A DNA stretch of 64,000 nt from Escarpia spicata (taxonomy: Eukaryota > Annelida > Polychaeta > Sabellida > Siboglinidae). The position numbers and the translations under genes are program-made. Each line of letters starts with the position of its first letter. Position 1 is the first letter of the stretch. Below the pieces are notes generated by a model. The model was given only the letters and a program-made list of their open reading frames with translations, did no database searches and had not been told where the DNA came from. Shown one piece after another: positions 13,101 to 23,415 of this stretch. The stretch lies in the NCBI GenBank assembly GCA_963995525.1, contig OZ023214.1:35712013-35776012 (forward strand), written 5' to 3'.

Positions 13101-13897
13101 CTGAGATAGTTCAGCTATGGAGGTCATCAGATGTACCTGTTCTTTTGTCATTTCTTCCGTGGAGACGCCATCAATGACGGTCGGTGTCTTCGACTTGGCA
13201 GACTTCTTCCCCTTTCCCTTCTTCCCCTTCTTCCCCTTCTTCTTGGGAGGCTGCAACAGAGGGGCACAGTGCACACACGAGGGAAAGTAACTGTTGCCAG
13301 ACAAATCTACGTAAGACACACACTGTGCCTCAGTCCCGGGGTGGGGGCACTGCCTATACCAGCAATACTGTGGATGTGCCAATTTCAAGGGTCGTTTTTT
13401 TACCAAGGCACCCTAGATCAAGGGTGTGTTTTTCACATGTTCTCCCTAGAACAAGAGCCAACATTATACAGAAGTTCCCTTGACAAGGGTATCATTTCGG
13501 GGAACTCTCCCTAGAACAAGGCTAGGTTTTCATCGCAGCATTCACGGTTACCTATCGCGTATATTTTAACTCTTGCATCTTCTAATAAACTTTAAAGGCA
13601 TTTTGTGTTAGAAAACGCTGACGGTGTTGGGCGGTTGTAAACACTTGTGTACGGAAGTTGACGCGGGGTTGTATGCCCGGATTGGAGGTAGTGATTAGTG
13701 TCAGTAGTGAGTGCCAATGGACTTATGGAGTAACTTCTCTGTCTAGAGCGGACTCTCACTCTTCGTTTCTGGAATTCTGCTCCCGCAAATAACACTAACA
13801 ATGCATTTTTAAAGACCAGACAGTTTCTGAGCATAAAGTCATGTTAACAATTAACGTCACGACTTCCGTGTCGCATCCACAAACACATACTTACCAT
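864..13897 (-). CDS. GAS8: GAS8 / DRC4, N-terminal half (5 exons)
   Basis: Dynein regulatory complex subunit 4, a long coiled-coil protein of the nexin-dynein regulatory complex that links neighbouring doublets in motile cilia and regulates dynein. Coding exons on the minus strand are 13895-13897, 13137-13250, 11671-11868, 1565-1771 and 864-1124. All junctions are GT-AG and phase 0, giving 261 residues. The protein opens with a lysine/glycine-rich basic stretch ([11 protein letters not shown]) and then heptad-rich coiled coil. Near-diagnostic segments are [30 protein letters not shown] and [16 protein letters not shown]. Vertebrate GAS8 is about 478 residues, so roughly 215 lie left of the window. 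The 9.9-kb intron 3 holds a SINE and a LINE nested in a DNA transposon. Identification is very secure; the C-terminal part cannot be judged. Confidence 0.96.
1565..1771 (-). CDS. GAS8: GAS8 exon 4 (coiled coil)
   Basis: 69 codons between acceptor CCACAG and donor GTCGGT. It begins [16 protein letters not shown], a GAS8 signature, and ends DVVKDLKK. About 9.9 kb separates it from exon 3, most of that mobile-element sequence. Confidence 0.95.
3300..3605 (-). mobile_element. tRNA-derived SINE
   Basis: Read on the minus strand, the head (about 3605-3528) looks like a degenerate tRNA: GTGGTCAAGTGGTAGAGC matches an A box and GGGGATCAAATCCC a B box. About 230 bp of non-tRNA body follows. It lies in GAS8 intron 3. 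The body differs from that of the three SINEs near the right end of the window, so it is probably a different family. Confidence 0.6.
4215..4715 (+). pseudogene. LINE ORF1 fragment, SGNH-hydrolase-like
   Basis: The carboxyl half of a LINE ORF1 (166 residues from the first ATG; the true start is lost by 5' truncation). SGNH-family blocks are visible: LVHVGTNN (near the GTND block) and DGLHLSGKG (the block carrying the catalytic Asp and His). In CR1-like elements this domain belongs to the ORF1 protein that accompanies the element RNA. It ends just as the ORF2 frame opens. Confidence 0.8.
4712..7589 (+). pseudogene. LINE ORF2: endonuclease plus reverse transcriptase, one frameshift
   Basis: The endonuclease runs from about 4817 to 5460 with the expected residues: NARS, ITESW, GDFNH near 5229 and SSDHNQ near 5432. 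The reverse transcriptase follows, with [11 protein letters not shown] near 6524, [20 protein letters not shown] near 6688 and the catalytic FADD near 6780. It ends with the usual ARRATK-type C-terminal region (here RVQRRATKM). The endonuclease is in one frame and the RT in another, with the break between about 6045 and 6075. No other stop interrupts it. The product would copy LINE RNA into the genome by target-primed reverse transcription. Confidence 0.92.
8099..10312. other. GAS8 intron 3, no clear element
   Basis: About 2.2 kb of AT-rich intron. A tandem repeat at 10213-10266 is listed separately. A minus-strand open frame at 9064-9375 has no family I recognise. I see no tRNA or conserved exon. 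Confidence 0.4.
10213..10266. repeat. 18-bp tandem repeat, three copies
   Basis: CCTGACTGCACTAACATG occurs three times head to tail (10213, 10231, 10249); the third copy has two substitutions. Intronic. Confidence 0.9.
10313..11066. repeat. Dispersed repeat, partner of 35405-35900
   Basis: Shares with 35405-35900 the order: a GAGTTCCAGA / GATTCCAGA block, GAAAANGCNCGTNTGCC, and the string GGAAGTTCGCTGAATCA (11031-11047 here). The match is patchy, so the copies are old. A 12-bp perfect hairpin (TAATTGAGAAGG / CCTTCTCAATTA) lies at about 10921-10966. The class is not identified. Confidence 0.45.
11671..11868 (-). CDS. GAS8: GAS8 exon 3 (coiled coil)
   Basis: 66 codons after acceptor TCCCAG, ending at donor GTTTGT. 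It encodes [20 protein letters not shown] and continues to the [13 protein letters not shown] heptads and QIEIK. This is the most conserved GAS8 block in the window. Confidence 0.95.
12150..12690 (+). repeat. Dispersed repeat with internal sub-repeats
   Basis: Starts near ATGGGCCAAGTGGCCCTGA and contains two or three diverged copies of a roughly 120-bp sub-repeat (AAAGTTACTGCAGAGTTTTT ... ACAGATTTCT.GTG.ATAGTGGCA). The same family occurs inverted at 25785-26245 and 27185-27325. It lies in GAS8 intron 2. It has no coding capacity and I cannot name its class. Confidence 0.6.
13137..13250 (-). CDS. GAS8: GAS8 exon 2 (basic N-terminal tail)
   Basis: 38 codons between acceptor TTGCAG and donor GTACAT. 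It encodes the lysine/glycine-rich tail and a [17 protein letters not shown] segment that corresponds to the start of the vertebrate GAS8 coiled coil. Confidence 0.9.
13895..13897 (-). CDS. GAS8: GAS8 coding exon 1 (start codon only)
   Basis: The minus strand reads ...CTTGACC ATG followed at once by GTAAGT, a consensus donor. The next exon starts with PPKKKGKK, and joining gives MPPKKKGKK, the expected GAS8 amino terminus. So this exon supplies only the initiator codon plus 5' UTR. A TTTATTTACAG acceptor-like string 19 bases upstream could mark the 5' end of this exon. Confidence 0.8.
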
Positions 13898-13976
13898 GGT
13901 CAAGCCTGTGCAATCACTGTAAATAAACCACGAATAGTTTTATGTCGACCTTTATTTTTCAATATGGCGTTTAATG

Positions 13977-14002
13977 GTTGCTATGAAACAGTTGCCTAGC
14001 AC
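13977..14002. promoter_or_regulatory. Tandem RFX X-box-like motifs upstream of GAS8
   Basis: GTTGCTATGAAAC (13977-13989) and GTTGCCTAGCAC (13991-14002) lie side by side about 80-105 bp 5' of the GAS8 start codon. Each resembles the imperfect palindrome bound by RFX factors (GTTGCC, 1-3 nt spacer, then a GGYAAC-like half), with one or two mismatches. X-boxes near the start are typical of ciliary genes, which fits the gene. Binding is inferred from motif and position only. Confidence 0.5.
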
Positions 14003-15289
14003 AGCCACTAGGTGTCAGATCAAATGTGCGTGCTACGTCCCTGATAACGGTATACCGCCTAACAAAATTTAAGTAACATGCGCTGCGTTCATGCTCCTGT
14101 AAACATATGCATTATATGTTGTATTTCATGCATTTGTACTTATTCGTGATATTACGTTCTTATCTGAATATTTTGTATCAGTCTGTTTTTTTTTAAATAA
14201 ATTCAAATGTTACGAATTATGTGTAGTAACGTGTGGCAATTATATGCTGACTAATATTTCATTTTACAGTGCACACATAACCAGCATTTGTCAGGTGGCA
14301 GGTTGAATTCTGCAACAAACGACAAGTTTTTTTGTTTGTGTTTGACTTCCTTGATTTCATGTCCCGTGGTAGGTACAAGAACTACACAACCATGCCCCTT
14401 TGTTACAGCCGTATCTTGGGGTTTGTTCGACGAGCCAGTATATCGGCATGTGTTTTGGAGTAAATGCTAAAATTATCCAGTCCCGATAATACACAGTTAG
14501 ACTGCATAATTACATTGATTTAATAATATTCAGTTCAATGCTTTATTTCAGACACAAATACATTATATTGAATTTTATTTTATTTTGTTATTCAACATAA
14601 TATACATACAGCATAATTCCTATAATACATACTAAATAATATAGTATATGATATATTGAAATGTTGAAAGGAGAATGCAAGAAGTACAATACTTATAGTT
14701 AGCATTTCCCTTTCCATAATACATGTACTTAAAAGATAATTTGACGAATGAGATACATGAAGTATAATTTAATAATCCTTATTTTAACATAGGACTTATA
14801 CATGCTAATAAGCATGTTTTACTAATTATAGACAATGCAGGCTTGATGACATCAGTCATCAGACAGGAACAAGTATCTTTGATGTAGATAAATTTGACAC
14901 ATGAAAAGGATTTGAACATGATGTATAACAAAAGAGTAAAAAATATATATTTTTTAAAGAATTCGAAGAGTACATAATGTATTTATTGACCAACAGGAAT
15001 AAGTATCGTTGATGTAAGAATACTTGATACAAAATTAAGATTTGAATACGATTATAGCAATAAAATGTACTATATATTGTATTTACTGACCAGTAGTGAT
15101 CTATACCTTTTCTTAAAGGCAATTACATTAGTGCAATTTTTAAAACTACTACTTTATAGCGTTACACATATCGGTCCATATATCCATGCAACAGTTAACA
15201 GCTATATTAATAGTAGAAGCACATTATTTAATAAAAAGTATACATATATAAGAAAATTAATGACAAATTAGAAAACACAGCCACACAGT
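14003..15289. other. Intergenic, nothing recognised
   Basis: AT-rich sequence between the GAS8 promoter and a decayed LINE. Two near-repeats around 14868-14900 and 14994-15030 (AGGAACAAGTATCTTTGATG / AGGAATAAGTATCGTTGATG) suggest a small old tandem duplication. No gene is supported. Confidence 0.5.
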
Positions 15290-16918
15290 ACCACTGGCAC
15301 TGGCACGGCTCCTACAGTACAGACGCCTGAGAAGATCGTTGTGTACGTATAGGGGCTTAACCCATCGTCTTCTAATCCTGGAGATCCACCTGATATCCAT
15401 ACCTAGTACAGCTACTACCAAAGAGTTTTTTGATTTATCTAAATGTTTCATGAATTTGTAAACAAGATTTCGAATGACTGGTTTACAGTCCGGAACAAGT
15501 CCTGCAAACATGCCTGAACTTCTGAAGCGCTGCGATATCTTGGTAATCGAAATATTCTTCTGAACACATTGTTATAACAAACATGTAATTTGTGGATACT
15601 GTAAGCATTATGATTCCACCATAGTTGGGATGTACATTGACGATCAAAAGGTATTGAACAGCTTAATTTTTACATCATCGGTGCATATATACACTATGAT
15701 ATACTTTTTATAATGCATAATACATGTACGTTTTTTTGTCTGAAATAAATAAAGATTGGTTGAATGATTGACATATAAAATTTCCTGAGTGACTCATTAC
15801 CATATAACCATATAACTGGCAACACTGACGCATTATATCTGTCATCATTGTAAATAATATGACCTAGATATTTTACACCACTGACCTCTTTTATGTCCTC
15901 CCCATTTAATTTAAATGCAAGGGGCAAACATGCTTCATATACCTCCCTCTATTTATAAGTATCTTGCTTTTCCTATGGTTAAATTTTATTTCATGACTCA
16001 TACCATAAGGTTCACAAACTGATAATAATTCTGGGGGGGGGGGGGGAGGATATCACCAGGTCATCTGCATACATTAAGTTATTAATATTTTGTTTACCTA
16101 TACAGCAGCCAGTGCACCATTTTGTGAATGCATTACTTAAATCATCAATATATAGACATTAAGCAGGTATGGAGAAAGTAGTCCACCTCGTCTTACACCA
16201 TTTGTCACATGAAACCCGTCAAATAAAATTCCAGACCAACGTACAAACATAGTTTGCCTTGTGCACCAATATATCATAATTCTAACAATATAACCAGGCA
16301 CTTGCCTGTCAATCAATTTCTTAAATAATGTAGAATGTCTTAGCATCAAGGAACCCCATGAACATAGACCCATTTAGACATTTATAAGTATCAACAATCT
16401 CCTTTAAGACATATGCACATACCAGTACCCAGCTTTCTCTTAAAGCCAAACTGGTTACAACTAGTTATTAGAAAGGATGACATTCGATCTAATAAGACTT
16501 TTTCCAGTATTTTTGATATTACACTGGCTAGAGCAATCGGTTTGTAGTTGTCACGACCATTGTTTTTATCACATTTATTTTTGATAACAGATACAAGTAC
16601 CACTGATAACATAGAGTCGGGTAGGAAACAATGTAGTAATGTAGACATAAACACAGCTAATAGTGGTAATACACGTCTGCTGCAATACATTAGATGTCCA
16701 GCATAAACACCATCATTGCCACGTGATTTATTTTTATCTAACTGCCCAATGGCGCGTTCAATATCATCAACAGTAACAAATATATCGTTAGTATATGTAA
16801 CATCATATTGTAAGGACTTTATGTCGTTATCATGTACACAATTACATAGCTGTAGGATGGCTTCAAATAGCCTCAATATCAGGTGGGAGATATGTTGAAG
16901 ACATAACGAATAATACAT
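15290..16918 (-). mobile_element. Decayed LINE reverse transcriptase fragment
   Basis: On the minus strand, successive pieces in shifting frames give a recognisable non-LTR RT: IGQLDKNKSRGNDGV near 16720, YKPIALASVISKILEKVLL near 16530, NGVRRGGLLSPYLLNVY near 16160 and LMYADDLVIS near 16060. A C-terminal block follows with VSGVKYLGHIIYNDD near 15870 and IRNLVYKFM near 15460. A run of 14 G at about 16034-16047 sits just after YADD. Many frameshifts and stops show it is dead. The lineage differs from the 4.2-7.7 kb LINE. Confidence 0.85.
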
Positions 16919-18311
16919 TTTAATACACTTATTTGTTTCAGTGATTGGGTCATTAGCCTGTTCAGGCTACCGTTGACTACTACCTGGGGGGGGGGGGTGT
17001 CGGCCACAGTCAGGGCCAGGGTTTCAACGTCCCACCTCCCACCTGATATTGAGCCTACTTGAGGCCATCCTGCAATACATTTTTAGGCCAACACACCTTC
17101 CATAAATATCTAAAACCAACCTGCCACACCCCCTCACTTCCTGCCACATGTCTTTCTCTCACTAACACGATATAATATCAGCTTTTGTGAATAAAAAAAT
17201 AAAAATTTTGACGATGTTATGGCCATGACATGTGAATGAGAAAACAATTATACTCTTGTCAGTTTCATAACATCACAAGAAACTGTTAGCCTATATGGCA
17301 GTTGTAGAATCTAGACCCACCTTGATTTCACCATTGTTGCCTAGTTTTTACATCCCTATGCGTTCTTTCCATCATTCCGCATCATTTCAGATAATGTTAC
17401 AATAATAATTATATATAAATAATAGTATATTAGCATTAATTTGGTATGCTATTATATAAGGGATGTCGAGGTCACGTGCAGCTCTGTCATTCAAGTAGGT
17501 GCCTCTAAATGCAAAGTGCTCAAGGTTCCGCAGCAAAATAATTAGACTAAATTATCAAATCGCCTGAAAGGCAAAAGCTATAAGGTGCGTTATGTGAAAA
17601 AAAACTTTGCAAATAAATAAATATGCGCTTTCATGTAAAAAGTTGTTAAAGGTGCAAAGAAATAAATATTCAAAAAATATTAGTGAAGCTATCACATAAC
17701 GTAATGTCATTCCAGTTATAATAATAACAACTATAGCCAATGGCTGCGTTAGTAATATGCATGTGTTATACACCAGATATTATTGAAAGAGTTCGTTGTT
17801 AGATTGTGGTCTCTGCATGACTGGCCTAGATCGCAGGTTAATTTCAGAAGGAGCAAAGGCAGGTCAAGCTTATAGTCTCCCGTTAGTTTCCCATGCAAAT
17901 ATGTAGTGGCACAGCAGGTTATAAAAGGACAACAATGCAAAAGGGTAGCCATTGCCCGAACCCATCATCCCCAAATACGTCACTGATCTTCCTTTACCAA
18001 ACAGTGGGCTGCGTTTGCATGCGATATCCTATCAGCACTCGCGATAGTGCAATGGTCCAGAACGTTCTGATAACACTGATAACACTAAAAGTATAAACCA
18101 TGACCGTATCGCTGATTAACCAAAACCGCAGTTGACGAGCCAGCGTCCGACGAAACATAGGTTCGAATTCCGATGCCGTATCTGCGTTGTAATTGTAAAT
18201 AATGCGGTGTGGAAGCTGCGTTGCTGCATGTATGTTCTAACATTTGCCCTAATTACCCTTGTTACATGTTGCCGCAGGTTGTGCTAACAGCTAAGCCACG
18301 GTTTCGATACA
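16919..18311. other. Intergenic, nothing recognised
   Basis: Contains an 11-G run at about 16986 and AT-rich sequence. The part next to the Nudix gene (about 18100-18311) is richer in CG and may hold its promoter and 5' UTR, but I see no specific motif. Confidence 0.45.
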
Positions 18312-18479
18312 ATGGATGCGTCAAAAAAGCAGCAACTAATGAAATATGAAAAGTCGAAGTATCGGTGGAAGAACATTGCAAACACTGCTCTCGACCGTCT
18401 GCGGAAATCGGCCGTCCTAGTTGCGCTGTTCAGACGAGACGACGATGTCCACGTGTGGCTAACGAAGAGGTCGATGAAG
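18312..18479 (+). CDS. NUDT7: NUDT7-like exon 1
   Basis: 56 codons from ATGGATGCG to donor GTGAAC. It encodes an amphipathic N-terminal helix and the strand SAVLVALFRRDDDVHVWLTK of the Nudix fold. Confidence 0.88.
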
Positions 18480-19936
18480 GTGAACAGTGAAAACAGACAA
18501 TATTTCCGTTGATTGCTATAATTGGAGAATGTGCCGCGTAGCAAAACAGAAATAAACGTCTATTACTAATAATGCATTATTTCTACTTCGAGAATTATCT
18601 TTTAAATCACTTAATTAAATTGCTTGGCAACATTTGCCACGGAACTGTCTATAAAATAAACAACACGTGTTTTATTCAACGTCTTGCTCAGTCCAAATCC
18701 GCTAGGCGATATTGTTTGTTCTGCTCGACCATGTCAACAGTAGCGTTCTCTAGGCATCGCTATCTTTAATATACTGTTATTACTAGTTATTGTTGTGGAC
18801 GGTATTCGCACAGTTTTAGTAATTATACAGAAACTGAAACATGCAGATTATACATACTTGCCGAAATCGTACGAATTTCCCGTGTGCACTGTAGTTTATA
18901 GCACCGCGCTCATCAGGGACACACTAAACCAACAGCGTTAAGTATGTTATCATGAACAGGTGCATAATTTGAGGGAAAATATATGATTTTAAACTAAACA
19001 AAAATTGAATTGGCTTGTTATGTAAGTCACAGTATACCATCTTTAGTATCTAGCAAACTGGAAGAATTACGAACACCTCGTGCTAAAACGTTTTATAGGA
19101 AATGCGAGACTAATCTAATAAAAAATAGGTTATTTATTAGAGATTCAGGACTATTACAACTGCTCACAGCCGCTAGCCTAGGAGCAAAAAATAAATCTAT
19201 CCTCAAACTATGTAATCATTCATCCTCATGGCGATATTTATGTGAATATAACATGGTGATATTTATGTGAATATAAGAGGTACACGGTTAAGTGGATGTC
19301 TTTGTGTATGCGTGCGTGTATGTGGTGTGTGTGTGTGTGTGTCTGTGTGTGTCTGTGGTGTGTGTGCGTGTGTAGATTATGTATGTGTACACTTGTGTAT
19401 TTGTTCCGTGCCGTCAGATGAGCCGGGAGAAGGGATGCGTCTCCTTCCCTGGCGGGATGAAGGAGGACGGCGACGTCAACGAGGTAGACACATGTATCCG
19501 GGAAACGTGCGAGGAGATCGGCCTCGAGCGGTCTCAGGTCGATGTGGTCGCCGTCCTGCCGCCCCACGTCGCCATGGGAAAGATCCTCGTCACCCCGGTT
19601 GTAGGGTTCGTCTCTCCCGACTTCCGGCCCAAGCCGAACGAAGAAGTTACCGAAGTCTTCAGCGTGCCGCTGAAGCGCTTCCTTTCAGAGCTTGGTCACG
19701 ACACAATACTGATGGAAGTAAACAATATGACGATGTACATACACTTCTTCCAGGACGTCGTACGTGACAACACGCTTGTCACGTCCGGGCTGACGGCGCA
19801 CGTATGCATCGAGGTGGCGATGGCATACTTGCAGAGACCTCCGTCGTTCGACTACAGTATCACTTTGAATGCAAGTGTAGCTAACCCTTTCGCATTGACG
19901 GAACATTCTGTAGATCCTTATATTAGCAAATTATAA
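18312..19936 (+). CDS. NUDT7: NUDT7-like peroxisomal CoA diphosphatase
   Basis: Two exons (18312-18479 and 19418-19936) join in phase 0 to give 228 residues; vertebrate NUDT7 is about 238. The family hydrolyses CoA and CoA derivatives to 3',5'-ADP and 4'-phosphopantetheine products in peroxisomes. The joined region WLTKRSMK + MSREKGCVSFPGG matches the CoA-pyrophosphatase signature that precedes the Nudix box. The Nudix box GGMKEDGDVNEV...RETCEEIGL spans about residues 68-92, with metal-binding REXXEE at 84-89. As in human NUDT7, one extra residue separates GG from RE. The C-terminal tripeptide SKL is a textbook type 1 peroxisomal signal. NUDT8 is an alternative within the family, but SKL favours NUDT7. 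Confidence 0.92.
19418..19936 (+). CDS. NUDT7: NUDT7-like exon 2 (Nudix box to SKL)
   Basis: 172 codons plus TAA after acceptor CCGTCAG. It is far richer in G+C than the flanking DNA. The intron just upstream (about 19310-19375) is a long TG-rich tract; GU-rich sequence near acceptors can bind CELF-type splicing factors, but that is inference. Confidence 0.93.
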   Translation: MSREKGCVSFPGGMKEDGDVNEVDTCIRETCEEIGLERSQVDVVAVLPPHVAMGKILVTPVVGFVSPDFRPKPNEEVTEVFSVPLKRFLSELGHDTILMEVNNMTMYIHFFQDVVRDNTLVTSGLTAHVCIEVAMAYLQRPPSFDYSITLNASVANPFALTEHSVDPYISKL

Positions 19937-20835
19937 GATAAAGCGCCGAGATTTCAGTTATCTTGGATGTATACAATTACACCATAAAGGAGGCCATAAT
20001 GCAAATAGCTGTGTGTGCGTTAATCGTATAATATATTATAGCGCCAAGCAAACAATGCAAACAAAGGTTCTCTTCCGTTGCAATCGGCTATAAGATCTGT
20101 CAGATCATTACTAATGCGTAGGTTATTCCACTGTATGCTGCGATCTGTTGTGGAGTTTGAAGGTGCAATAGTCAACTGGAATAACGTATTACCAATTTGT
20201 TAGATATAATTTATGGAGAAGTTTAACGAAGTATTTTTAAGCTAAACAGTATTTTTATAATCATTTGATCAATAATATAAGAATAAAATATCTAATTGAC
20301 GAATGTGAATTGATAACAACTAGGCACGCACTCTTCACGTGTTCATGTAATAAATAACAAGTTGTAAGAACAGTTTTCCGTGTTCTTTCGATAAAGTGCC
20401 CCATCATGTATTAGTTATTACATTCAAATCCACGTTATCCACAACCATCGGGATAAAACGTGATTGGCAGACATAAGACGCAGCGTAATACGGTAGTAGG
20501 TGGGCGGATTTAATCAATCCTGGAAATCAATTTGGAGAGGGTATCACACGCAGTGATCGGTATTATGACCTACACAAATACATGAATGTGTATGTCAATT
20601 ATTTGGAAGATGTTATCAAGCAAAGTAAATTTATGTAAATTAAATGCATAAAATAGGATATTGAAACATGGACGTAGCTTGTTAGTGTACATTTTTTGCC
20701 AATCATCACATTTAAGTTTGATTTTGAGCCAGTCGTGACTGATGTTACATGTAAACTTCGGGAAGTAGAAATACTTATTGTAGAGAAGGCATCATCTTCG
20801 CGCGCCGTGGGTCGCTGCTGGTGCCACCTTCAGGA
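19937..20835. other. Intergenic, nothing recognised
   Basis: 3' flank of the Nudix gene. AATAAA-like strings occur near 20283 and 20350 (GAATAAAAT, TAATAAATA) and could serve as polyadenylation signals. No other gene is seen. Confidence 0.45.
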
Positions 20836-20880
20836 CGCAGTTAACATTAAATTAGGACACCTAATTTACTATTAACTGCG
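20836..20880. repeat. 20-bp inverted repeat (hairpin)
   Basis: Arms 20836-20855 and 20861-20880 (CGCAGTTAA... / ...TTAACTGCG) pair with two mismatches around a 5-base loop. It lies immediately before a LINE fragment, so it may belong to the end of another mobile element. Confidence 0.7.
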
Positions 20881-20883
20881 TTA

Positions 20884-21067
20884 GAAGAAGAAAATATATA
20901 GGGGTTATTATTGACTAAAAACTAGAATTTGACAAGCATATCCACCAAAAGATTAATAAAGCAAACAGTATCATGGTAGTTATTAGAAGGTCGTTTACAA
21001 CCTTAAATGAAGATAGTTTTATACCATTATATAAAGCTTTAGTACGGAGTCATTTAGATTACGCTGT
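20884..21067 (+). mobile_element. LINE A, left part (RT C-terminal region)
   Basis: One frame with a single stop reads KYIGVIID...KLEFDKHI...VVIRRSFTTL...LYKALVRSHLDYA. This is the post-catalytic RT segment of a CR1-like LINE (compare [10 protein letters not shown]...VRPHLEYC in the LINE at 4.2-7.7 kb). The reading breaks at about 21067 and resumes at about 23425, so LINE B split it. Confidence 0.8.
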
Positions 21068-21993
21068 AAAATCCCCAGAACAAATGTTACATCTGGTGTA
21101 CCACAGGGCTCAGTCCTAGGATCTGTCCTATTTTTACTCTACATAAACGACATAACCGAAAATGTCCAATCTTCTGTACATCTCTTTGCAGACGACAGCA
21201 TTATATATCGCAAAATCACATCCGAAACAGACCACGAAACTCTCCAATCTGACCTGATCAAACTCTAAACATGGTCTAATAAATGGCAGATGGAATTTAA
21301 CATATCTAAATGTGTGCATCTCCCAATAACAAACCAAACCAAACCCAGACTACATTCATATTCACTCTTTGACATACCACTCTCTACCGCCCCTAGCCAC
21401 ACATACCTTGGAATAAAATTAGATTCTAAACTAACCTGGGCTAACCATATCATTGACATAGCTTCCAAATCTTCAAAAGTCCTAGGCATGATCAAACGAA
21501 CCCTCGGACCATGCAAACTTGAAGTAAAAGAAACAGCCTATAACATGCTAATCCGACCAAATCTCGAGTATGCCTCTCCCATATGGAATCCACACACTGC
21601 AACCCAAATTAAACACCTTGAAAGAGTACAACACTGTGCATCCAGATTTGTCAGAAATGACCACAGACGCCAAACAAATGCAGCATACCTAATAGCCACC
21701 CTTGGATGGTCAACTCTTGACCGACGACGCATTATCAAACAAGCCATGACATTTTACAAAATATTAAATAACATAATCAACATCACACTCCCACCAGGTC
21801 TACGAACACAGTAAAAAAACCGTGGCCACTACGTAGTCCCTAGGTGCCGCATCAATGCAGCAGTGTTCTGTTTCTACCCCCGAGCAGTTCGAATCTGGAA
21901 TATGATTCCACCACCGATTACTGAACTAGAAAGTCCCATAGCGTTTCAAACAGCGATCATGAACTTACCTTTCACCACACCCAATCATCTAAA
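21068..21993 (+). mobile_element. LINE B, RT fragment inserted in LINE A
   Basis: Reads [20 protein letters not shown], then HLFADDSIIY with catalytic ADD near 21185, one stop near 21266, and then TWSNKWQMEFNISKC, SHTYLGIKLDSKLTWANHI, IRPNLEYASPIWNP and HLERVQHCASRFV. The family is jockey/CR1-like. It is 5'-truncated just before the RT catalytic region and has two in-frame stops. Its 3' end sequence (21941-21993) recurs at 23272-23330. Confidence 0.85.
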
Positions 21994-23271
21994 GGGGTCA
22001 GCACACTGTCGGTTTTCCCATTGGCGACCATGTTAATGTTTTGTGTGATTATAAGAAAACGTGACCTATAAAGTTTCTTAAACTTCTCACCTGCTGTTAT
22101 TATCATCTCATTGACATGCTGGCCGAGTTTGGTCAAAATCTAATATATCTAGCTCTTGCAAAATGCCTGTATGTATGACACCCGTCAATATTTACAAATG
22201 GATGCCGGCAGTAATCCGGCTAAAGTGTCAACTAGCCAAATTGCTGCCAGATATCCTTCCGCTTAGTAAAATCAGCTAAAAAGACAACATTTTACTGTCA
22301 ACAGCTTCTACAATCACATCTAGAAATCTGACTACTCAAATGCACTTATGTCAGAGCAAGTGAATATTGTAAAAAGTCATTTCTCAAAAATGTACTGCAC
22401 TTTTTTTCGTCTGTAACCAAGCAGGAAGTTTAACAGTGTCCTAACCCCAAATAGGCATGATGATTTTGGAGAAAATTTTGAAAACAACACACTTTATAGG
22501 CACCAATGTTACAAGCACTCTGCAATTTTATTTTTTGTAATCCCTCCAGAAAAATCAGCACTTCGCTGTTGGACAATTTGTAATCCAGCACAATGTTCTC
22601 AGGTGGCACTATGAACACCTGATACAGTTTTCCAGAAAGTCCAATATGTGTTTTTTATACGAAAATTCAATACAGCCAGTTGTTACGTTACGTTCAAATT
22701 TGTATTTATTGTTTGACCTTGTGCCGTATTTACATAGGTAAACATCAACAAAAAGTCACCTTAGTGTGTGAATTCCTCAAAGGCCAGATGTCTCGAGCAG
22801 TTCAATTACATAATATTACACAGCCTAATTAGCAGACATTCAGAAAACAATGCCACTTGCTTGATTGGCCAGAAGGTCCAGTCAGTAGACAGATCTGATA
22901 AGAGGCCCCGGCTATGGCTGACTCCAGCTAATCACTGTCCTCAGACTTCATTAGGATCAATTACAACATCTTCACGTGTGTTTGGTCAGCTGAAGTAAAC
23001 AAAAAACGATTGATGAATCACCCTGCTGCAATGATATTGGTTCATTTTCATATGTATTTTCAAATTGAGGCTTAACTACTGGCATACGCACCCCACCCCC
23101 TTATAAGACATGTGTTCCGTCGCTGTGATTTGAACTTGCAGACTAGTGAGAAGTCTGTAATATCAAAAAACAGTTTGTTCCATTCAACTGCAGTTTTGCA
23201 ATACACGTATTTTCAGTAATTGTTTCAAGATATTTGAAGTAAAATGCGTCCTCCGTGATTGTGCAATGACT
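21994..23271. other. 1.28-kb spacer between two LINE B 3' ends
   Basis: Unrecognised AT-rich sequence flanked by two copies of a roughly 53-bp LINE B 3'-end sequence. No coding potential is seen. Confidence 0.5.
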
Positions 23272-23415
23272 ATAGCGCGTTTCAAACAGCGATTATGAAT
23301 CTCCCTTTCACCACACCCAATCATCTAAAATGCCTATAAAATAAACAAACAAACTACCCACAACGCATGCGCACAAACAAGCACCATACAACTCCTGCGT
23401 TAGCTCAAGTTTGGG
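23272..23415 (+). mobile_element. LINE B, second 3'-end copy
   Basis: Begins TTTCAAACAGCGATTATGAA (matching 21944 with a few changes) and continues through CACACCCAATCATCTAAA to an ATAAACAAACAAAC tail. It is either a severely 5'-truncated second LINE B copy or the true 3' end of the first, displaced by the 1.28-kb spacer. Confidence 0.6.

Noticed and set aside
18115..18190. Possible tRNA (GGTTCGAATTCC B-box-like string)
   Set aside because: No matching A box, acceptor stem or anticodon arm can be formed around it.
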